From assembly GCF_024139115.2 (NCBI RefSeq), contig NW_026942435.1, positions 28,758 to 92,757 on the forward strand: a stretch of DNA of 64,000 nucleotides, given 5' to 3'. Below are positions 1 through 13,111 of this stretch, in pieces. Positions within the stretch are counted from its first letter, which is position 1; every line of letters starts with the position of its first letter. A program made the translations under genes and the position numbers. The notes beneath the pieces were generated by a model. It saw nothing but the letters and a program-made list of their open reading frames with translations, searched no databases and had not been told where the DNA came from. The stretch comes from Armigeres subalbatus (lineage: Eukaryota; Arthropoda; Insecta; Diptera; Culicidae).

Positions 1-3000
1 TCCACCGATTCAACACCAACTGACTCAACACCAACACTCCATCTAACACTCCATCTAACACCAATCATCTAACATCAAACATCTACATCTAACCATTCTA
101 CCCACACTTAACATCTACCATCTCAACATCTAACATCTAACATCCCAACACCCAACATCTAACATCGCTCATTCAATATCTAATACCCACTTACCCAACT
201 ATCTAACACCAATCATTCCAACATCTTAACACTCAACACTCCAATCACCGACCCAATACTCCAACATCCCACTCCAATACACCAATACACCAACACTCAC
301 CGATCTTCACACTCCAACCCTCCAATTCCAACATCCTGGATACTCCACACCAACATCTGACACCAATGACTCCAACATCTCCAACATCTACTCCAAATAC
401 CCAACATCCACCATCTCCACATAACATCTAACACCATCCCAACACTCCGACCAATCCAACACCCAATGATCTAATACTCCATCGACTAACATCAAACATC
501 TAATCATCTTAACATCTGACGATCTAATCATACTCCAAATTACCCAACACCAACATCTAACACCAACACTAAACAATTCAACCTGTTTTACCCAACACCA
601 ACATCTAACCATCTAACGACTATCTCCAACACCCAACATCTAAATACTCCAACCATCTTCACTACCCAACATCTAACACTAATACTTCAAACTACTCTAA
701 CATCTAGTTCTAATTACCCACCACCCACATCAACATCTAACATCCAACACTCCAATCACTCACCTAACAATCTGACACCAACCATCTTAACACCAATCTG
801 ACTCCAACATCCAATACTCCAAACACTTAACATCTAAATCACCCATCACTCCAACATCTATCAATTCAATTCACCATCTAACCATCCCACATCCAACACT
901 CCAACACCTAACATCTAAACATCTAACATGTAATCATCTAACATACCCACCCAAGACCCACCATTCAACACCCACACATCCACTCCACCATCTACTACCC
1001 AATCACTCCACCACCCACCCAATTCATCTACCACTCCAAACATCAACACCCAACATCTAACACCCAATACCCAACCATCTACCCACCACTCAAACATCTA
1101 ACACCAACATCCAACACCCCATCTAACACTCCAACACTCCATCCACCTTCCACTCCAACATTACCACCACTCCACCATCCACCAATTCAACATCTACATC
1201 CAACACCATCATCCAATTCAATACCCATCCAACACTCCAACACCCAACCCATACACTCCAACGATCTAACATCTCTACACCGAAGACCACCAACACCGGC
1301 TAACATCTACTCCAACACCCAACCACCCAACACACCAACATCTAAATCTACTCCCACTCATCTAATCTGACATCCAATCCAATTCCATCTAAACACCACC
1401 GACCAATTCACCATCTAACATCTAACATCTAATATCTAACTTACCATCTAACATCCATATTCCCATCTAACCACTAACATCTAACATCTAACCAACACCA
1501 CCACTCCAATTCTGACATCATCAACATCTAACCCACCAACATCCACCATCATCACTAACATCATCATCTTAACATCTAACATCTGTAACATCTACGACTA
1601 AACATCTACTCATCTGAACAACATCTAACACTCCAACATCTCATCATCTAACATCTAACACTCCAACACCATCCAACATCCCAACATCTAACACCAACAA
1701 TTCTAACACTCATCTACCATCCAACACCCAACACCAACACTCCCAATACCAATCAATTCAACGACTCCAACACGATCTACCATCCAATCACCCACCACCA
1801 ACACCATCTAACATTCAATCATCTCCAACACCAACATCTAACACTCCATTCATCTTCAACATCTAACATCTAAACACCAATCAACGAATCATTCTGAATT
1901 CAATCTCACCACCAATTCCACCATCTAACATCCCCTGCTCAATTCTAACATCTAACCCATCTAACACTCCAACAGCCACCGACTCCAACCCACCACCTGA
2001 ACATCCACCCACTCCACCCAACATCCACCATTCAACACTCCAACCTACCCAATTAATAACACCAACACTGACATCCAACATCTAACATGACTTCAATCAC
2101 TCCAACCCTGAACCATCTACCAACATTCAACAACCTCAACATCCAACATCTAAACACCACCACCAACCAATCTTCGACACTCAACAACACTAACACCTGG
2201 ACCCAATTCACCAGTTCACCAATTATCTTTGAAGACCTAAATACTCCAACACTCCAACACTAACCATCTAATCATCATCTAATTCAACATCCCTAACCAC
2301 TCCCAAACCATCTACCCAACACTCCAACATCTGATTACCACACTCCAATATCTAACGCTCCCGATTACCCAACATGCTCAACATCTAAATCATCTCCATC
2401 TAACACTCAACATCTAACACTCCAACATCTAACACCAATACCAATCATCTTCACCACTCCAAACACCAATCATCTAAATACCCAACACCCACCATCTTCA
2501 TCACTCCAACTCCACCACCAATACCACCACCAACATCTCAATACTCCAACATCTAAACACCAACACTCTAACATCTAATCATCTAACACCATCATCTTCA
2601 CCAATTACTCCTAACATCTAACACCAACACTCCAATACCCAATCTAACATCTAACTCACCAACATCTAACATCTCCACTCCAATCACTCCAATACCAACA
2701 CCATCTAATCACCTACAACACCAACATCCACCACCATCTAATCACCCAATTCATCTAATTCATCTAATCATCCTAACATCTGAACCCACCAACACCAACA
2801 TCTACCACTCCACACTACTTCACCAATCTAACATCCAACATCTGCCACCATCATCACACTACCCAACACTCAACACCTGCATCTACCATCTTCTTCAACA
2901 CTCAATCATCTTCATCTAACATCTAATTGCATCTGCATCCCATCTAACACTCCACCATCCATAACATCTAACACCAATTTACTCACACCATCTGTTCAAC

Positions 3001-3300
3001 ATACCAACACCGATCTAACATCTAACATCTCATCTTCATCTTCAACCGATCTCCAACACTCTTAATCATCTACCGACATCTCCAATCCACCCACCACTCT
3101 ACACACCTACCACTGTACATCTAACATCTTAACATCTACCCAACACTCACCTAACATCTATCTATCGATCATCCTCAACATCTAACATTCATCGATACAT
3201 CTAACGATCAACACTCAATATCTAACACTCACCGAACATCCAACATCTACCATCTAAATTACCCACTACTCATCTTACATCTTATACCTACACTTTACAT
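1..3300. repeat. Degenerate heptamer satellite, AACATCT / CCAACACT type
   Basis: The stretch is made of AACATCT heptamers mixed with CCAACAC(T), ACCAC and AATCATCT variants, with frequent 1-2 nt gains and losses. G is almost absent from this strand. There is no conserved long unit and no credible gene; the open frames on the complementary strand are translations of the repeat. The same satellite returns at 6481-7714. The high indel noise may be real divergence or consensus error from long reads. Confidence 0.9.
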
Positions 3301-3434
3301 CTTTACATCCACATCAACACTACCGCGTCAATGTTGTATCGCAGGTCAGGTCGATTAGGCTGACTGGTCATGGTCATTACGGTCATTAGGTCGAAAGGGC
3401 TTGCAAAAGAGGCAAAACGTAGGCAAAAGGAAAA
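3301..3434. other. Short spacer between satellite and pyrimidine tract
   Basis: This non-satellite segment contains GGTCATTACGGTCATTAGG near 3373. The motif resembles the reverse complement of the CGGCCTAATG repeat found on the far side of the pyrimidine tract at 4650-4735. The tract is therefore bracketed by related motifs in opposite orientation. No gene is seen. Confidence 0.5.
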
Positions 3435-4615
3435 GGAGTTCCTGCTCTTCCTGCTTCCTTCTTTCACCTTCCTTCTTGTTTTTTCCTTCTTCCTTCTTCC
3501 ATCTTCATCCTTCCTTCTCCCTTCATCTTCTTCATCCTCCTTATCCTTCCTTCTTCCTTCTTCCTCCTTCCTTCCTTCTCCTTCTACTTTCATTCCTTCT
3601 TCTTCATCCTTCCTCATCTTCTTCCTTCTTCCTTCTCTTCCTTCCTTCTTTCCTTCTACTATTCCTTCCTTTCCTTCTTGCTTTTTCCTTCTTCCTTCTT
3701 CCTTCTTTTCTTCTTCATTATTCTTCCTTCTTCCTTCTTCTTCTTCATTATTCCTTCTTGCCTTTCTTGCTTCGTCCTTCTCTTCCTTCTTCCTTCTTCC
3801 CATCTTCATTATTCCTTCTTCGCTTCCTCGCTTTCCTTCATCCCTTCCTCCCTTTCTTGCTTCTCGTCCTTCTTCCTTCTTCCTTCTTCCTCATCTTCCT
3901 TCTTCGTTCTCGCCTTTTCATTCTTCCCTTCTTATCGCTCCCCTTCTTCTTTCTTCTTCTTCCTTCTTCCTTCTTCCTTCTTCCTTCTTCCTTCTTCGTT
4001 CTTCCTTTTTCATTCTTCCTTCTTTATTCTGTCTTCTTTCTTCTTCCTTCTTCCTTCTTCCTTTTTCCTACTTCCTTCTTCCTTCTTCCTTCTTCTTTCT
4101 TCCTTCTTCCTTCTTCCTTCATCATTCTTCCTTTTTCCTTTTACCTTCTTCCTTCTTCCTTCTTCTTTCTTCCTTCCTTCCTTCTTCCTTCTTCCTTCTT
4201 CCCTTCTTCCTTCTTCCTTCTTCCTTCTTCCTTCCCTTCTTCCTTTCCTTCCTTCTCTTCTCTTCCTTCCTTCTCCTTCTTCCCTTCTTCCTTTTCTTTC
4301 CTTCTTCCTTCATCCTTCCTTCCTTCCTTCCTTCCTTCTTCCTTCTTCCTCATCCTCTTCCTTCTTCCTTCTTCCTTCTCTCCCTTCTTCCTTCTTTTCC
4401 TTCTTTCTTCCCTTCTTCTTCTTCTCTCTCTTATCTCTTCCTTTTCTTTTCTTCTTCCTTCGTTCCTTCTTAATCCTTCTTCTTTTCTTCCTCCTCTTCG
4501 TTCTTTCCCTTTTCATTCTTCCTTCTTTCTATGTCTCTTCTTCTTATCTTCCTTCTTCTTCTGCCATCTTCCTTCTTCCACCTCTTTCCCTCTTCCTTCT
4601 TCTTTTCTCCACTTT
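3435..4615. repeat. Pyrimidine tract (TTCTTCC)n
   Basis: About 1.2 kb is almost purely C and T on the plus strand, dominated by a 7-bp unit TTCTTCC with CTTC and TTC variants. All three frames are open over hundreds of codons only because stop codons need A or G; they encode Ser/Leu/Phe/Pro-rich strings. Such homopurine-homopyrimidine DNA can form triplex (H-DNA). Confidence 0.92.
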
Positions 4616-4644
4616 ACATGTCTCCACTTCTCACTCCTCAGTTC

Positions 4645-4740
4645 TCATTCGGCCTAATGATGGCTCAATGACTATTCATTCGGCCTAATGGCCTTCGGCC
4701 TAATGACTTTTCGGCCTAACGCCCTTCGGTATCTCAATGA
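4645..4740. repeat. Short CGGCCTAATG repeat
   Basis: Four copies of GGCCTAATG or GGCCTAACG start near 4651, 4682, 4697 and 4713, with TTCGG and AATGACT linkers. The spacings are 31, 15 and 16 bp. This sits between the pyrimidine tract and the AT-rich array. Confidence 0.7.
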
Positions 4741-4754
4741 CTCTGGGAAGCATT

Positions 4755-5335
4755 TGGCATTTAATATTTAATAAATACATTAAATATTAAATATTTAAAT
4801 ATTTATTTATTGAGCTTTAATATTATTATTTAATATTACATTTAATATTTAATATTTAATATTAAATATTTATATTTAATATTTACTAATATTTACATTT
4901 TAGATTATTTACGATTTAATATTTATTATTTATATTTACTTAATATTTAATATTTATTATTTAATATTTAATATTTAATATTTAATATTTATTAATTTAT
5001 TATTTATTTAATATTTTAATACTTAATACTTAATATTTGGCTATTTAATATTGAATATTTATTATTTATCATTTAATATTTTAATACTATTTAATATTCA
5101 ATTATTTAATTTATTTAACATATTTAATTATTTACTTATTTAATATTTGAATATTTAATATTGAATATTTAATCATTTCATTTAATACTAATATTTAATT
5201 ATTTAATATTTATTATTCAATATTTATTTAATATTTAACATTTTAATCATTTTAATATTTAATATTTATCGCCTATTATTTTATTGTTTTAATAGCCTAA
5301 TATTTAATATTTAATATTTACCATTTACACAAATC
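4755..5335. repeat. AT-rich heptamer array, TTTAATA orientation
   Basis: Tandem ATTTAAT heptamers with indels are written with the T-rich strand on top. The array turns into the opposite orientation near 5335. There are no coding signals. Confidence 0.9.
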
Positions 5336-6480
5336 ATTAAAGGTTAAATTTAAAATACTAATATTAATTGTTAAATGTTAATAAATATTAAATATTTAAA
5401 TATTAAATATTAAATATTAAATAATAAATATTGTAACATTAAATACAATACTAGCATTAAATATTAAATAATATTAAATATTAAATATTAAATATTAAAT
5501 ACAAATAATAACATTAAATATTAAATAATTAACATTAAATATTAAATACAAATAATAAACATTAAATATTTAAACATTTAAAAACATTAAATATTAATAT
5601 ATTAAATAATCACACAAATATTAACATTAAACACAAATATTAACATAATAACATTAAATATTAAATATTAAATATATTAAACATTAAATAACATTAAATT
5701 TTAAATTTAAATATTAAATAATATTAAATATTAAATATTAAATATTGAATATTAAATATTAAATAATAAATATTGAATATTAAATACTAAATATTAACAT
5801 TAAATAATTAAATAATAAATAAATCAATAATAACATTAAATATTAAACATTAAACATCAAATATTAAATATTAAACATTAAAATTAAATATTAAATAATA
5901 AACATTAAATACAACATCAAATACTAACATTAAACATTAAATATTAAATAATAAATATTTAAATAATATTAAATATTTACTAAATATTAATATAACATTA
6001 AAATATTAAATAATCAAATAATAAATAATTAAATATTGTATATTGTATATCTAATATTAAACATCAAATATTCAAATACTGAATAAACAATTAAATATTA
6101 AACACAATAAATAATAAATAAATAAATATTAAAACATTTTCAAAATATTAACATTAATACATTAAATATTGAATATTAATAAATAATAAACATTAAACAT
6201 ATTAAATATTAACACTATTGAACATTATTAAATCAATAAATAACAACATCAATATCAAACAAATATCACAAATAATATTAACAATAAATATCAAATACTA
6301 AACACAACAATAATAACACAACACATACAATATTAAACACTAAATGTCATTAACATAATAAACATTAAACATTACACATATCAAACATCAATACAAACAT
6401 TAACATAACATACTTACAATACTTAATCACACAAAACATCAGATATCAACATATTAAATATTCAAACACTTAAACAATCA
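5336..6480. repeat. AT-rich heptamer array, TATTAAA orientation, grading into CA-rich repeat
   Basis: The same heptamer as the preceding array runs in reverse orientation (ATTAAAT). From about 6230 onward C-containing variants (ATATCAA, AACATCA, AACACAA) increase, until the array becomes the AACATCT-type satellite. Confidence 0.88.
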
Positions 6481-7714
6481 AACACAACACAAACACTCAT
6501 CATCTCATCACTCCTTAAACCCTATTAAATATTCCACCCAACATCTAACACCACCAAACACCAACACTCCACCACTCCAATCAATTCAACAACAAACAAA
6601 CCAACACTCAATTACCCACCACTCAACACCAAACTACCACCGAACACCAATCACCCAACACCAACACCACCACCCACTGATTCAATCACCCAATCATCCC
6701 AACACTCCAACATCTAACTCCATCCACCAATTCAACACTCCATCATTCAACTCCGAACACCAACACTCCACCCAACACCAATACTCCACCCAACACCTGA
6801 CCATCTACCACTCAATCCCAACACCAATACATCCAACATCTACCCACCACCCAATCACCCATCCACCACCAACATCTACACATCTACCACCCAACTTCAT
6901 CCAACACCCAACATCTAACATCTACCACTCCATCATCAAACACGAACACCATTCACAACAAACACCAATCACCAATCACCAATGCCCACCATCTACCATC
7001 TAACATCTGATTCATCTACCATCTAACACCAATGACTAAACATCAAACATCTACTACTCCACCATCATACCCAATTCAATCTAATCCACTCCACCACTCC
7101 ACCCATCTAACATTCTAACATCTAACACCCAATCACTCCAACACCATCTACTATCCCATCCACCACTCCACCAATTCATCCATCCACCCATCCAATTCAT
7201 CATCCACCATCCAACATCCATCCAACCCCACTCCACCACCCACCACCCCACTTCACCCAATCATCCAACACCAACACCAACCCACCACCCATCCAACGAC
7301 CATCCACTCCAACAATCTTTCAACCACCATCTACCCACCAATTCACTTGTTACCCACCATCCAATTCACATCCATCACCAATCATCTCAACACCATCTTC
7401 AATTCACCATCTCCACCACCATCATCTCAACCACCCAACACTAACAAACACCCACCATCTACCCACCATCATTCACCACTCCACCAATCACTCCACCACC
7501 ATCTTTATTCCACCACCAACACCTTCATCATTCAAACCACTCCACCGGCCACTCCTAACATCTAACACACCACCATCTACCCACCACCAACCATCTACCA
7601 TCTAACGATCTACCACCACTAACATCTACTCACCATCTAACGATTCACCACTTCATCTACCATTCATCTACCATTCAATTACCCATCAAACATCTAACCA
7701 TCTAACACCTAACC
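6481..7714. repeat. Second block of AACATCT / CCAACAC satellite
   Basis: The composition is the same as in the first 3.3 kb, somewhat richer in CCACCATCT variants. Open frames here, such as the one near 7347-7565, are repeat translations rich in His, Pro, Ser and Thr. I see no gene. Confidence 0.88.
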
Positions 7715-7895
7715 CAATATTAATATTTAATATTTATTATTTAATATTACTATTTAAATATTTAAATATTTAATATTTAAATATTTAAATATTTAATATT
7801 TAATATTTAATATTTAATATTTAAATATTTAATAATATTTAAATTATTTAATATTTATTATTTATTATCAATATTTAAATATTTAAATATTTAAT
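7715..7895. repeat. AT-rich heptamer array, TTTAATA orientation
   Basis: A short arm of ATTTAAT heptamers begins abruptly after the CA-rich satellite. It flips strand at about 7895 (TTTAAAATATTAAAT), creating a palindromic junction. Confidence 0.88.
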
Positions 7896-10800
7896 ATTTA
7901 AAATATTAAATATTAAATATTAAATAATCAATAAATATTAAATATTAAATATTAAACATGTAAATATTAAATATTAAATATTAAATATTAAATATTAAAT
8001 ATTAAATATTAAATAATAATATTAACCATTAAATATTAAATATTAAATTTTAAATATTAAACATTTTCTAAAATAAATATTAAATATTAACATTAATCAA
8101 TTAATATTAATATTAAATATTGAATATTAACATGTATTAAATATTAAATAAATATTAAATATTAACATTAAATTTATTAAATATTATTAAATATTAAATA
8201 TTAAATATTAAATATTAAATATTAAATATTAAATTTTAAATATTAAATATTAAATATTAAATATTAAATATTAGTTATTGAATAATAAAATAATTATTAA
8301 ATATTAAATATTAAATATTAAATATTAAATATTAATAAATATTAAATATAAATATTAAATATTAAATATTGTAAATATTTAAATAATTAAATATTAAATA
8401 TTAACATTAAATATTAAATATTAAATAATCAAATATCAAATATCAAACATCAAACATCAAACATCAAACATCAAACATCAAATATCAAATATTAAATATT
8501 ACAATACAAATAAACATCGAATATCAAATATCTAAATATCAAACAAACATCAAATATCAAATAATAACATCTAATATCAAATATCAAACATCAAACATCA
8601 AATATCAAATAATAAACATTAAATATCAAAATATCAAATAATTAAATATTAAATATCAAACATCAAATAATAAACATCAAATATCAACATTAAATATCAA
8701 ATATCAATTAAATAACACGTTGACAATATTAAATATCAAACATTAAATAATAAATATCAAAACATTAAATCATTAAATATCAATATTAAATAATTAACAT
8801 AATAAACATTAAATACTAAAATATCAAATATTAAATAAATAAACATTGTTTATCAAATATCAAATATTAACATTAACTATTAAATATTAAACATTAAATA
8901 TTAAATAATTAATATTTACATATTAAATAATAATAGATTAGATAATAATATTAAATAATTAAATATTAAATAATTAAATATTATTAGCTATTAAATAATA
9001 AATATTAAATATTAAATATTAAATAATAAATATTAAATATTAAATATTAAATATTAAATATTAAACATTAAATAAATATTAAATAATATAAAACTATATA
9101 TTGAATAATAAATATTAAATATTAAATATTAAATATTAAATAAATAATAAATATTAAATAATTAAATATTAAATATTAAATATTAAATATTAAATATTTA
9201 ATATTAAATATTAGAAAATTAACATTAAATATTAAATATTTAATGATAACATAAATAAAACATTAAAATATCTAATATTAAATATCTAAGATAATATCAA
9301 CATTAAATAATAAACATTTATTATTAATATTAGAAATTAAAGTATTAAATATTAAATATTTAAATGATAACATTAAATATTAAATATTTAATATTTAATA
9401 TTCAATATTAAATATTAAATATTAAATATTAAATATTAAATATTGAATATTAAATTTTAAATATAGTACATAAAATATTTAATATTAAAGATCTAAATAT
9501 CAAATATTAAATATTAAATATTAAAAATAAATATTAATATTAAATATTCAAATAAATAACAATATTAAATATCAAATAATTAAATATTAATATTAAATAT
9601 CAAATATTTAAATATCAAATATCAAATAATAAATATTAAATATCAAATAATAAATAATAAACATTTAAACGACATAGTTAAAATATCAATATTTAGACTA
9701 AAATATCAGAAATTAAATATCAAAATATTAAATCAAATACTCTAAATTTGATAACATTAAATATCAAACTATTTAATATCAAATATCCAATATCAAATAT
9801 TAAATATCAAATATCAATATTAAATATATCAAATATCAAATAACAAACATTAAATAATATCAACAATAAATATCAAATATCAAACAATAAATAAACATTA
9901 ACATTAAATTATACATTTGAATAATCAAATAACAAATATCAAATATCAAACATGAAATATTAAATTTCTTAAATCAAAACAAATATCAACATTGAACTAT
10001 CAAACACTGAACATTAAATATCAAATATTAAATATTAAATTATCAACACAAATATCAAATATCTTAAATAATAAATATCTTAAATATTAAATATTAATAA
10101 ACACAAATATTAAATATTAAATATTAAATATTAACACACAATACAACTATTAAATATTAAATATTAAATAAATATTTAAATATTAAATATTAAATATTAA
10201 ATAAATATTAAATATTAAATATTAAATATTAAATATTAAATAACATTAAATATTAAATATTAAATATTAAATATTAAACATTATTAAATAATAAATAAAT
10301 ATTAAATATTAAATATTAAATATGAAATATTAAATATCATTAATATTAATATTAAATATTTAAATATTAAATATTAAATAAACATTAAATATTAAATAAT
10401 AAATAATAAATTATTAAAATTTCATTAAATAATTAAATATTAAATATTAAATATTAAATATTAACATATCAAAATATTAAATACTAAATATTAAATATCA
10501 AATATTAACATTAAATATTAAAAGAATAAAGGTTTAAAATAATTAACATTAAATAATTATTAAATATCAAATAACAAAATACTAAATATCAAATATGAAA
10601 TATTAAATAATAAATTATCAGTCATCAATATTAACATTAAATATTAAATATTAATAATAAAACATTAAATATTAACATTAAATAAAATATCAAATATTAA
10701 CATAATAACATTAAATAATTGAAACATTAAATATTAAATAATTAAATATCAATATTAAACATTAAATTAATAAATATTAAATATTAAATATTAAATAATA

Positions 10801-11438
10801 AAATAAATAATAAATAATAAACATTAAATAATAATATTAAATATTAAACATTAAATATTAACATTAAATATTAAATAAATAAGTCATTAAATATTAAATA
10901 TTGTCATTAAATATTAAACATTAACATTAAATACAATATTTAAATATTAAATATTAAATATTAAATATTAAATAATAATATTAAATAATAAATATTAAAT
11001 ATTAATATAAATATAAATATAAATATTAAATATTAAATAATAAATAATAAATATTAAATATTAACATAAATATTAAATATTAATTATTAAATAATAAATA
11101 TTAAATATTAAATATTAAATATTAAAAATTAAATATTAAATATTAAATATTAAATATTAAAAATTAAATATTAAATATTAAATATTAAATATTAAATATT
11201 AAATATTAAAAATATATAAATGTTAAATATTAAATATTAAATATTAATATTAAATATAAAATATTAAATATTAAATAATAATATTAAATATTAAATATTA
11301 AATATTAAATATTAAATATTAAATATTAAATATTAAATATTAAATATTAAATATTAAATATTAAATATTAAATATTAAATATTAAATATTAAATATTAAA
11401 TAGTAAATATTAAATATTAAATATTAAATATTAAATGA
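7896..11438. repeat. Long AT-rich heptamer array, TATTAAA orientation
   Basis: About 3.5 kb of ATTAAAT heptamers. The most regular part is 11090-11435. An island at about 8430-8790 and another around 9480-10080 carry ATCAAAC and ATCAAAT variants, which are single-step intermediates towards the AACATCT satellite. The array ends at a clear boundary with non-repetitive sequence. Confidence 0.92.
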
Positions 11439-12343
11439 TAATCCTACACAACAAGACCACTTAAAGGTCACGTTTGCGGAAAAGCCATCAGAATCCGAAT
11501 ACCAACCTCCACCGCGGTTAGCTCTCTTTTTTGCAAATTGAATATCTTTCGGATGCTTGATTTGTCCAATCTCCACATGTGCTTTACTGTTGTATATCCA
11601 CAGTCAAGCGAGTGCACATTGTTTATTAAACGAGAGGATCGCACTCCATGCCCCCCAACAACTGGTTGGGCGGGATGGTATAGAATGCGAATCAATCGCA
11701 CTCTGCTGTGCCAAAGGCTTGCTTGGCTAAAGCATTTGATGAGTGTGATTGCCTTACGTAAGCGGTCGCGTGTACTCAGACGACTAATGACGATGACAGA
11801 CCGACACTTGATTACAATTAATTGCATATTATTGCATGAAAACCATTTTTTTGCACAGCCAAGAATTTTTTATTGCTAATATTGATTTATTTATGGAAAT
11901 TTTGTATTTTTTTTTCGTGGAACATTTAATTTTTTTCATTAAAAATTCTTATTTTATAATTGCAATTTTTGGTTTTAAAAGTGCTTATTTATTTTTGTTT
12001 TGTGAATTTTTTAAATTGTTTTTGGAAATTTTGTTTTATTTGTGGAAATTTTATATTTATTTATTGCTCATACCCTGATTTCTTTATTGGCAATTTTATA
12101 TTTTTTATGGGAATTTTCTAATTGTTTAGGAGGAGTATTTATTTTAGTCGTAATAAAACCTTTGCATATAAGCACACAGCGTGTATTCAACGGGTGGGTG
12201 GTAGCAAACAGAACTTAGCGGCTGTTCATGCTTTCCAAATTAATGAGTTTTATTAAATTAATTTGTCCAGTTTTTTTAAGGGTTTACTTCAGGCTTACAA
12301 TATTATTAATCCATTAGAGTGATATGCCGTATGTACATGAGAG
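11439..12343. other. AT-rich non-repeat segment without a recognisable gene
   Basis: The first 400 bp is balanced in composition and has overlapping open frames on both strands (11468-11827 minus, 11538-11879 plus). Neither matches a family I recognise. From 11870 to 12330 the sequence is T-rich with recurring GCAATTTT, GGAAATTT and TTTTTTAT variants, probably a decayed repeat. Confidence 0.5.
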
Positions 12344-12724
12344 GTGTCCAGCTCCGGATCCCTTCCAATATCAGACACAATCACTCCTGCGAAGTGGCCC
12401 GGGAGACTCCTCGAATGCGACATTTCTGTTTTTATACCTGAATATGCCGTTCGTCAGCTCATTCCTAATAATTTGTCGTCGAATAAAGTTGCGCTTGTAA
12501 TCGATTGCTCACGCTTTCATCCTGTTATTTTTCATCAGATAAATGGTTATGCAATTGAAAATGATTGCCAGTTATATTTCACATCACTGGAACATACAAG
12601 GTGCCCTCGGGATATCTGTGAATTTGTACATAACTGTAATAAAATCAAAGGACTACGACTGTCTTTTTCTATATTGGGGTACACTTTACGATTGCGAAAA
12701 TCGGAGACCGTCACGAAAATATGA
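12344..12724 (+). CDS. Unidentified open reading frame, 126 codons
   Basis: I do not recognise the product. The middle part (about residues 28-100) has ordinary protein composition, with IPEYAVRQLIP, ALVIDCSRFHP and TRCPRDICEFVHNC. It looks like a fragment of a real protein rather than random sequence. The last 20-25 residues run into the start of a Helitron-like family C repeat near 12651, so the natural C-terminus is probably lost. There is no obvious upstream promoter. It could be a fragment of a transposon protein. Confidence 0.3.
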   Translation: MSSSGSLPISDTITPAKWPGRLLECDISVFIPEYAVRQLIPNNLSSNKVALVIDCSRFHPVIFHQINGYAIENDCQLYFTSLEHTRCPRDICEFVHNCNKIKGLRLSFSILGYTLRLRKSETVTKI

Positions 12725-12812
12725 TAGACTTTAAACTTTAATATCTCAGCCGTTCCACCATGGATTTCCATTTTTGTTTTGACCATTCGATCAAGGATGA
12801 GTCAACGCTTCT
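12651..12812 (+). mobile_element. Helitron-like family C, left part
   Basis: It is homologous to 31878-32040. Both share CTATATTGGGGTACACTTTA, then a CGTCACGAAAATATGATAGA block and TAATATCTCAGCCG. The starting near-palindrome is decayed here (GACTACGACTG). The element is interrupted by the I-type LINE at 12813 and resumes at 26896. The block order matches the 5' domain of families A and B. Confidence 0.5.
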
Positions 12813-13111
12813 TTTTTTTCAATTTCGTTTATTTGGTAGGCTCAGGCGTGTATAACACTTTACGGAGCCATTGTTCTTTGTGATATAAACAATCAATATC
12901 ATTTTATTATACGGTTAGTAAGAGGGGGATAGAAGCCAGCGTACTCGTGGTGACTCGAGGTTAGTTTACAATGTTCAAGGATGGATGGGGCTTAGGATTT
13001 GGGATCAGGATATTTCAGCTTCTCATCCGGACATTTGGCGCCAGTGACGATGTGGCGTGTCGTCGTGCTCTAGGAATGGTTCGACTGGGAGCATCTTCCG
13101 GATGGCAAGAG

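Noticed and set aside
245..2081. Minus-strand open frames rich in Gly, Val, Trp and Cys in the first satellite block
   Set aside because: They follow the heptamer repeat and shift frame with every indel; no family motif is present.
3370..4688. Long plus-strand open frames of over 330 codons in all three frames
   Set aside because: They are translations of a pyrimidine-only repeat, in which stop codons cannot occur; the peptides are Ser/Leu/Phe/Pro strings without domains.
1..11438. Tandem heptamers as telomeric repeat
   Set aside because: The units are not G-rich, change strand orientation and vary strongly; nothing places them at a chromosome end.
11468..11879. Overlapping frames on both strands as a gene
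   Set aside because: Neither frame shows a known motif, and two antisense frames of similar length are expected by chance in this composition; kept only as unassigned sequence.
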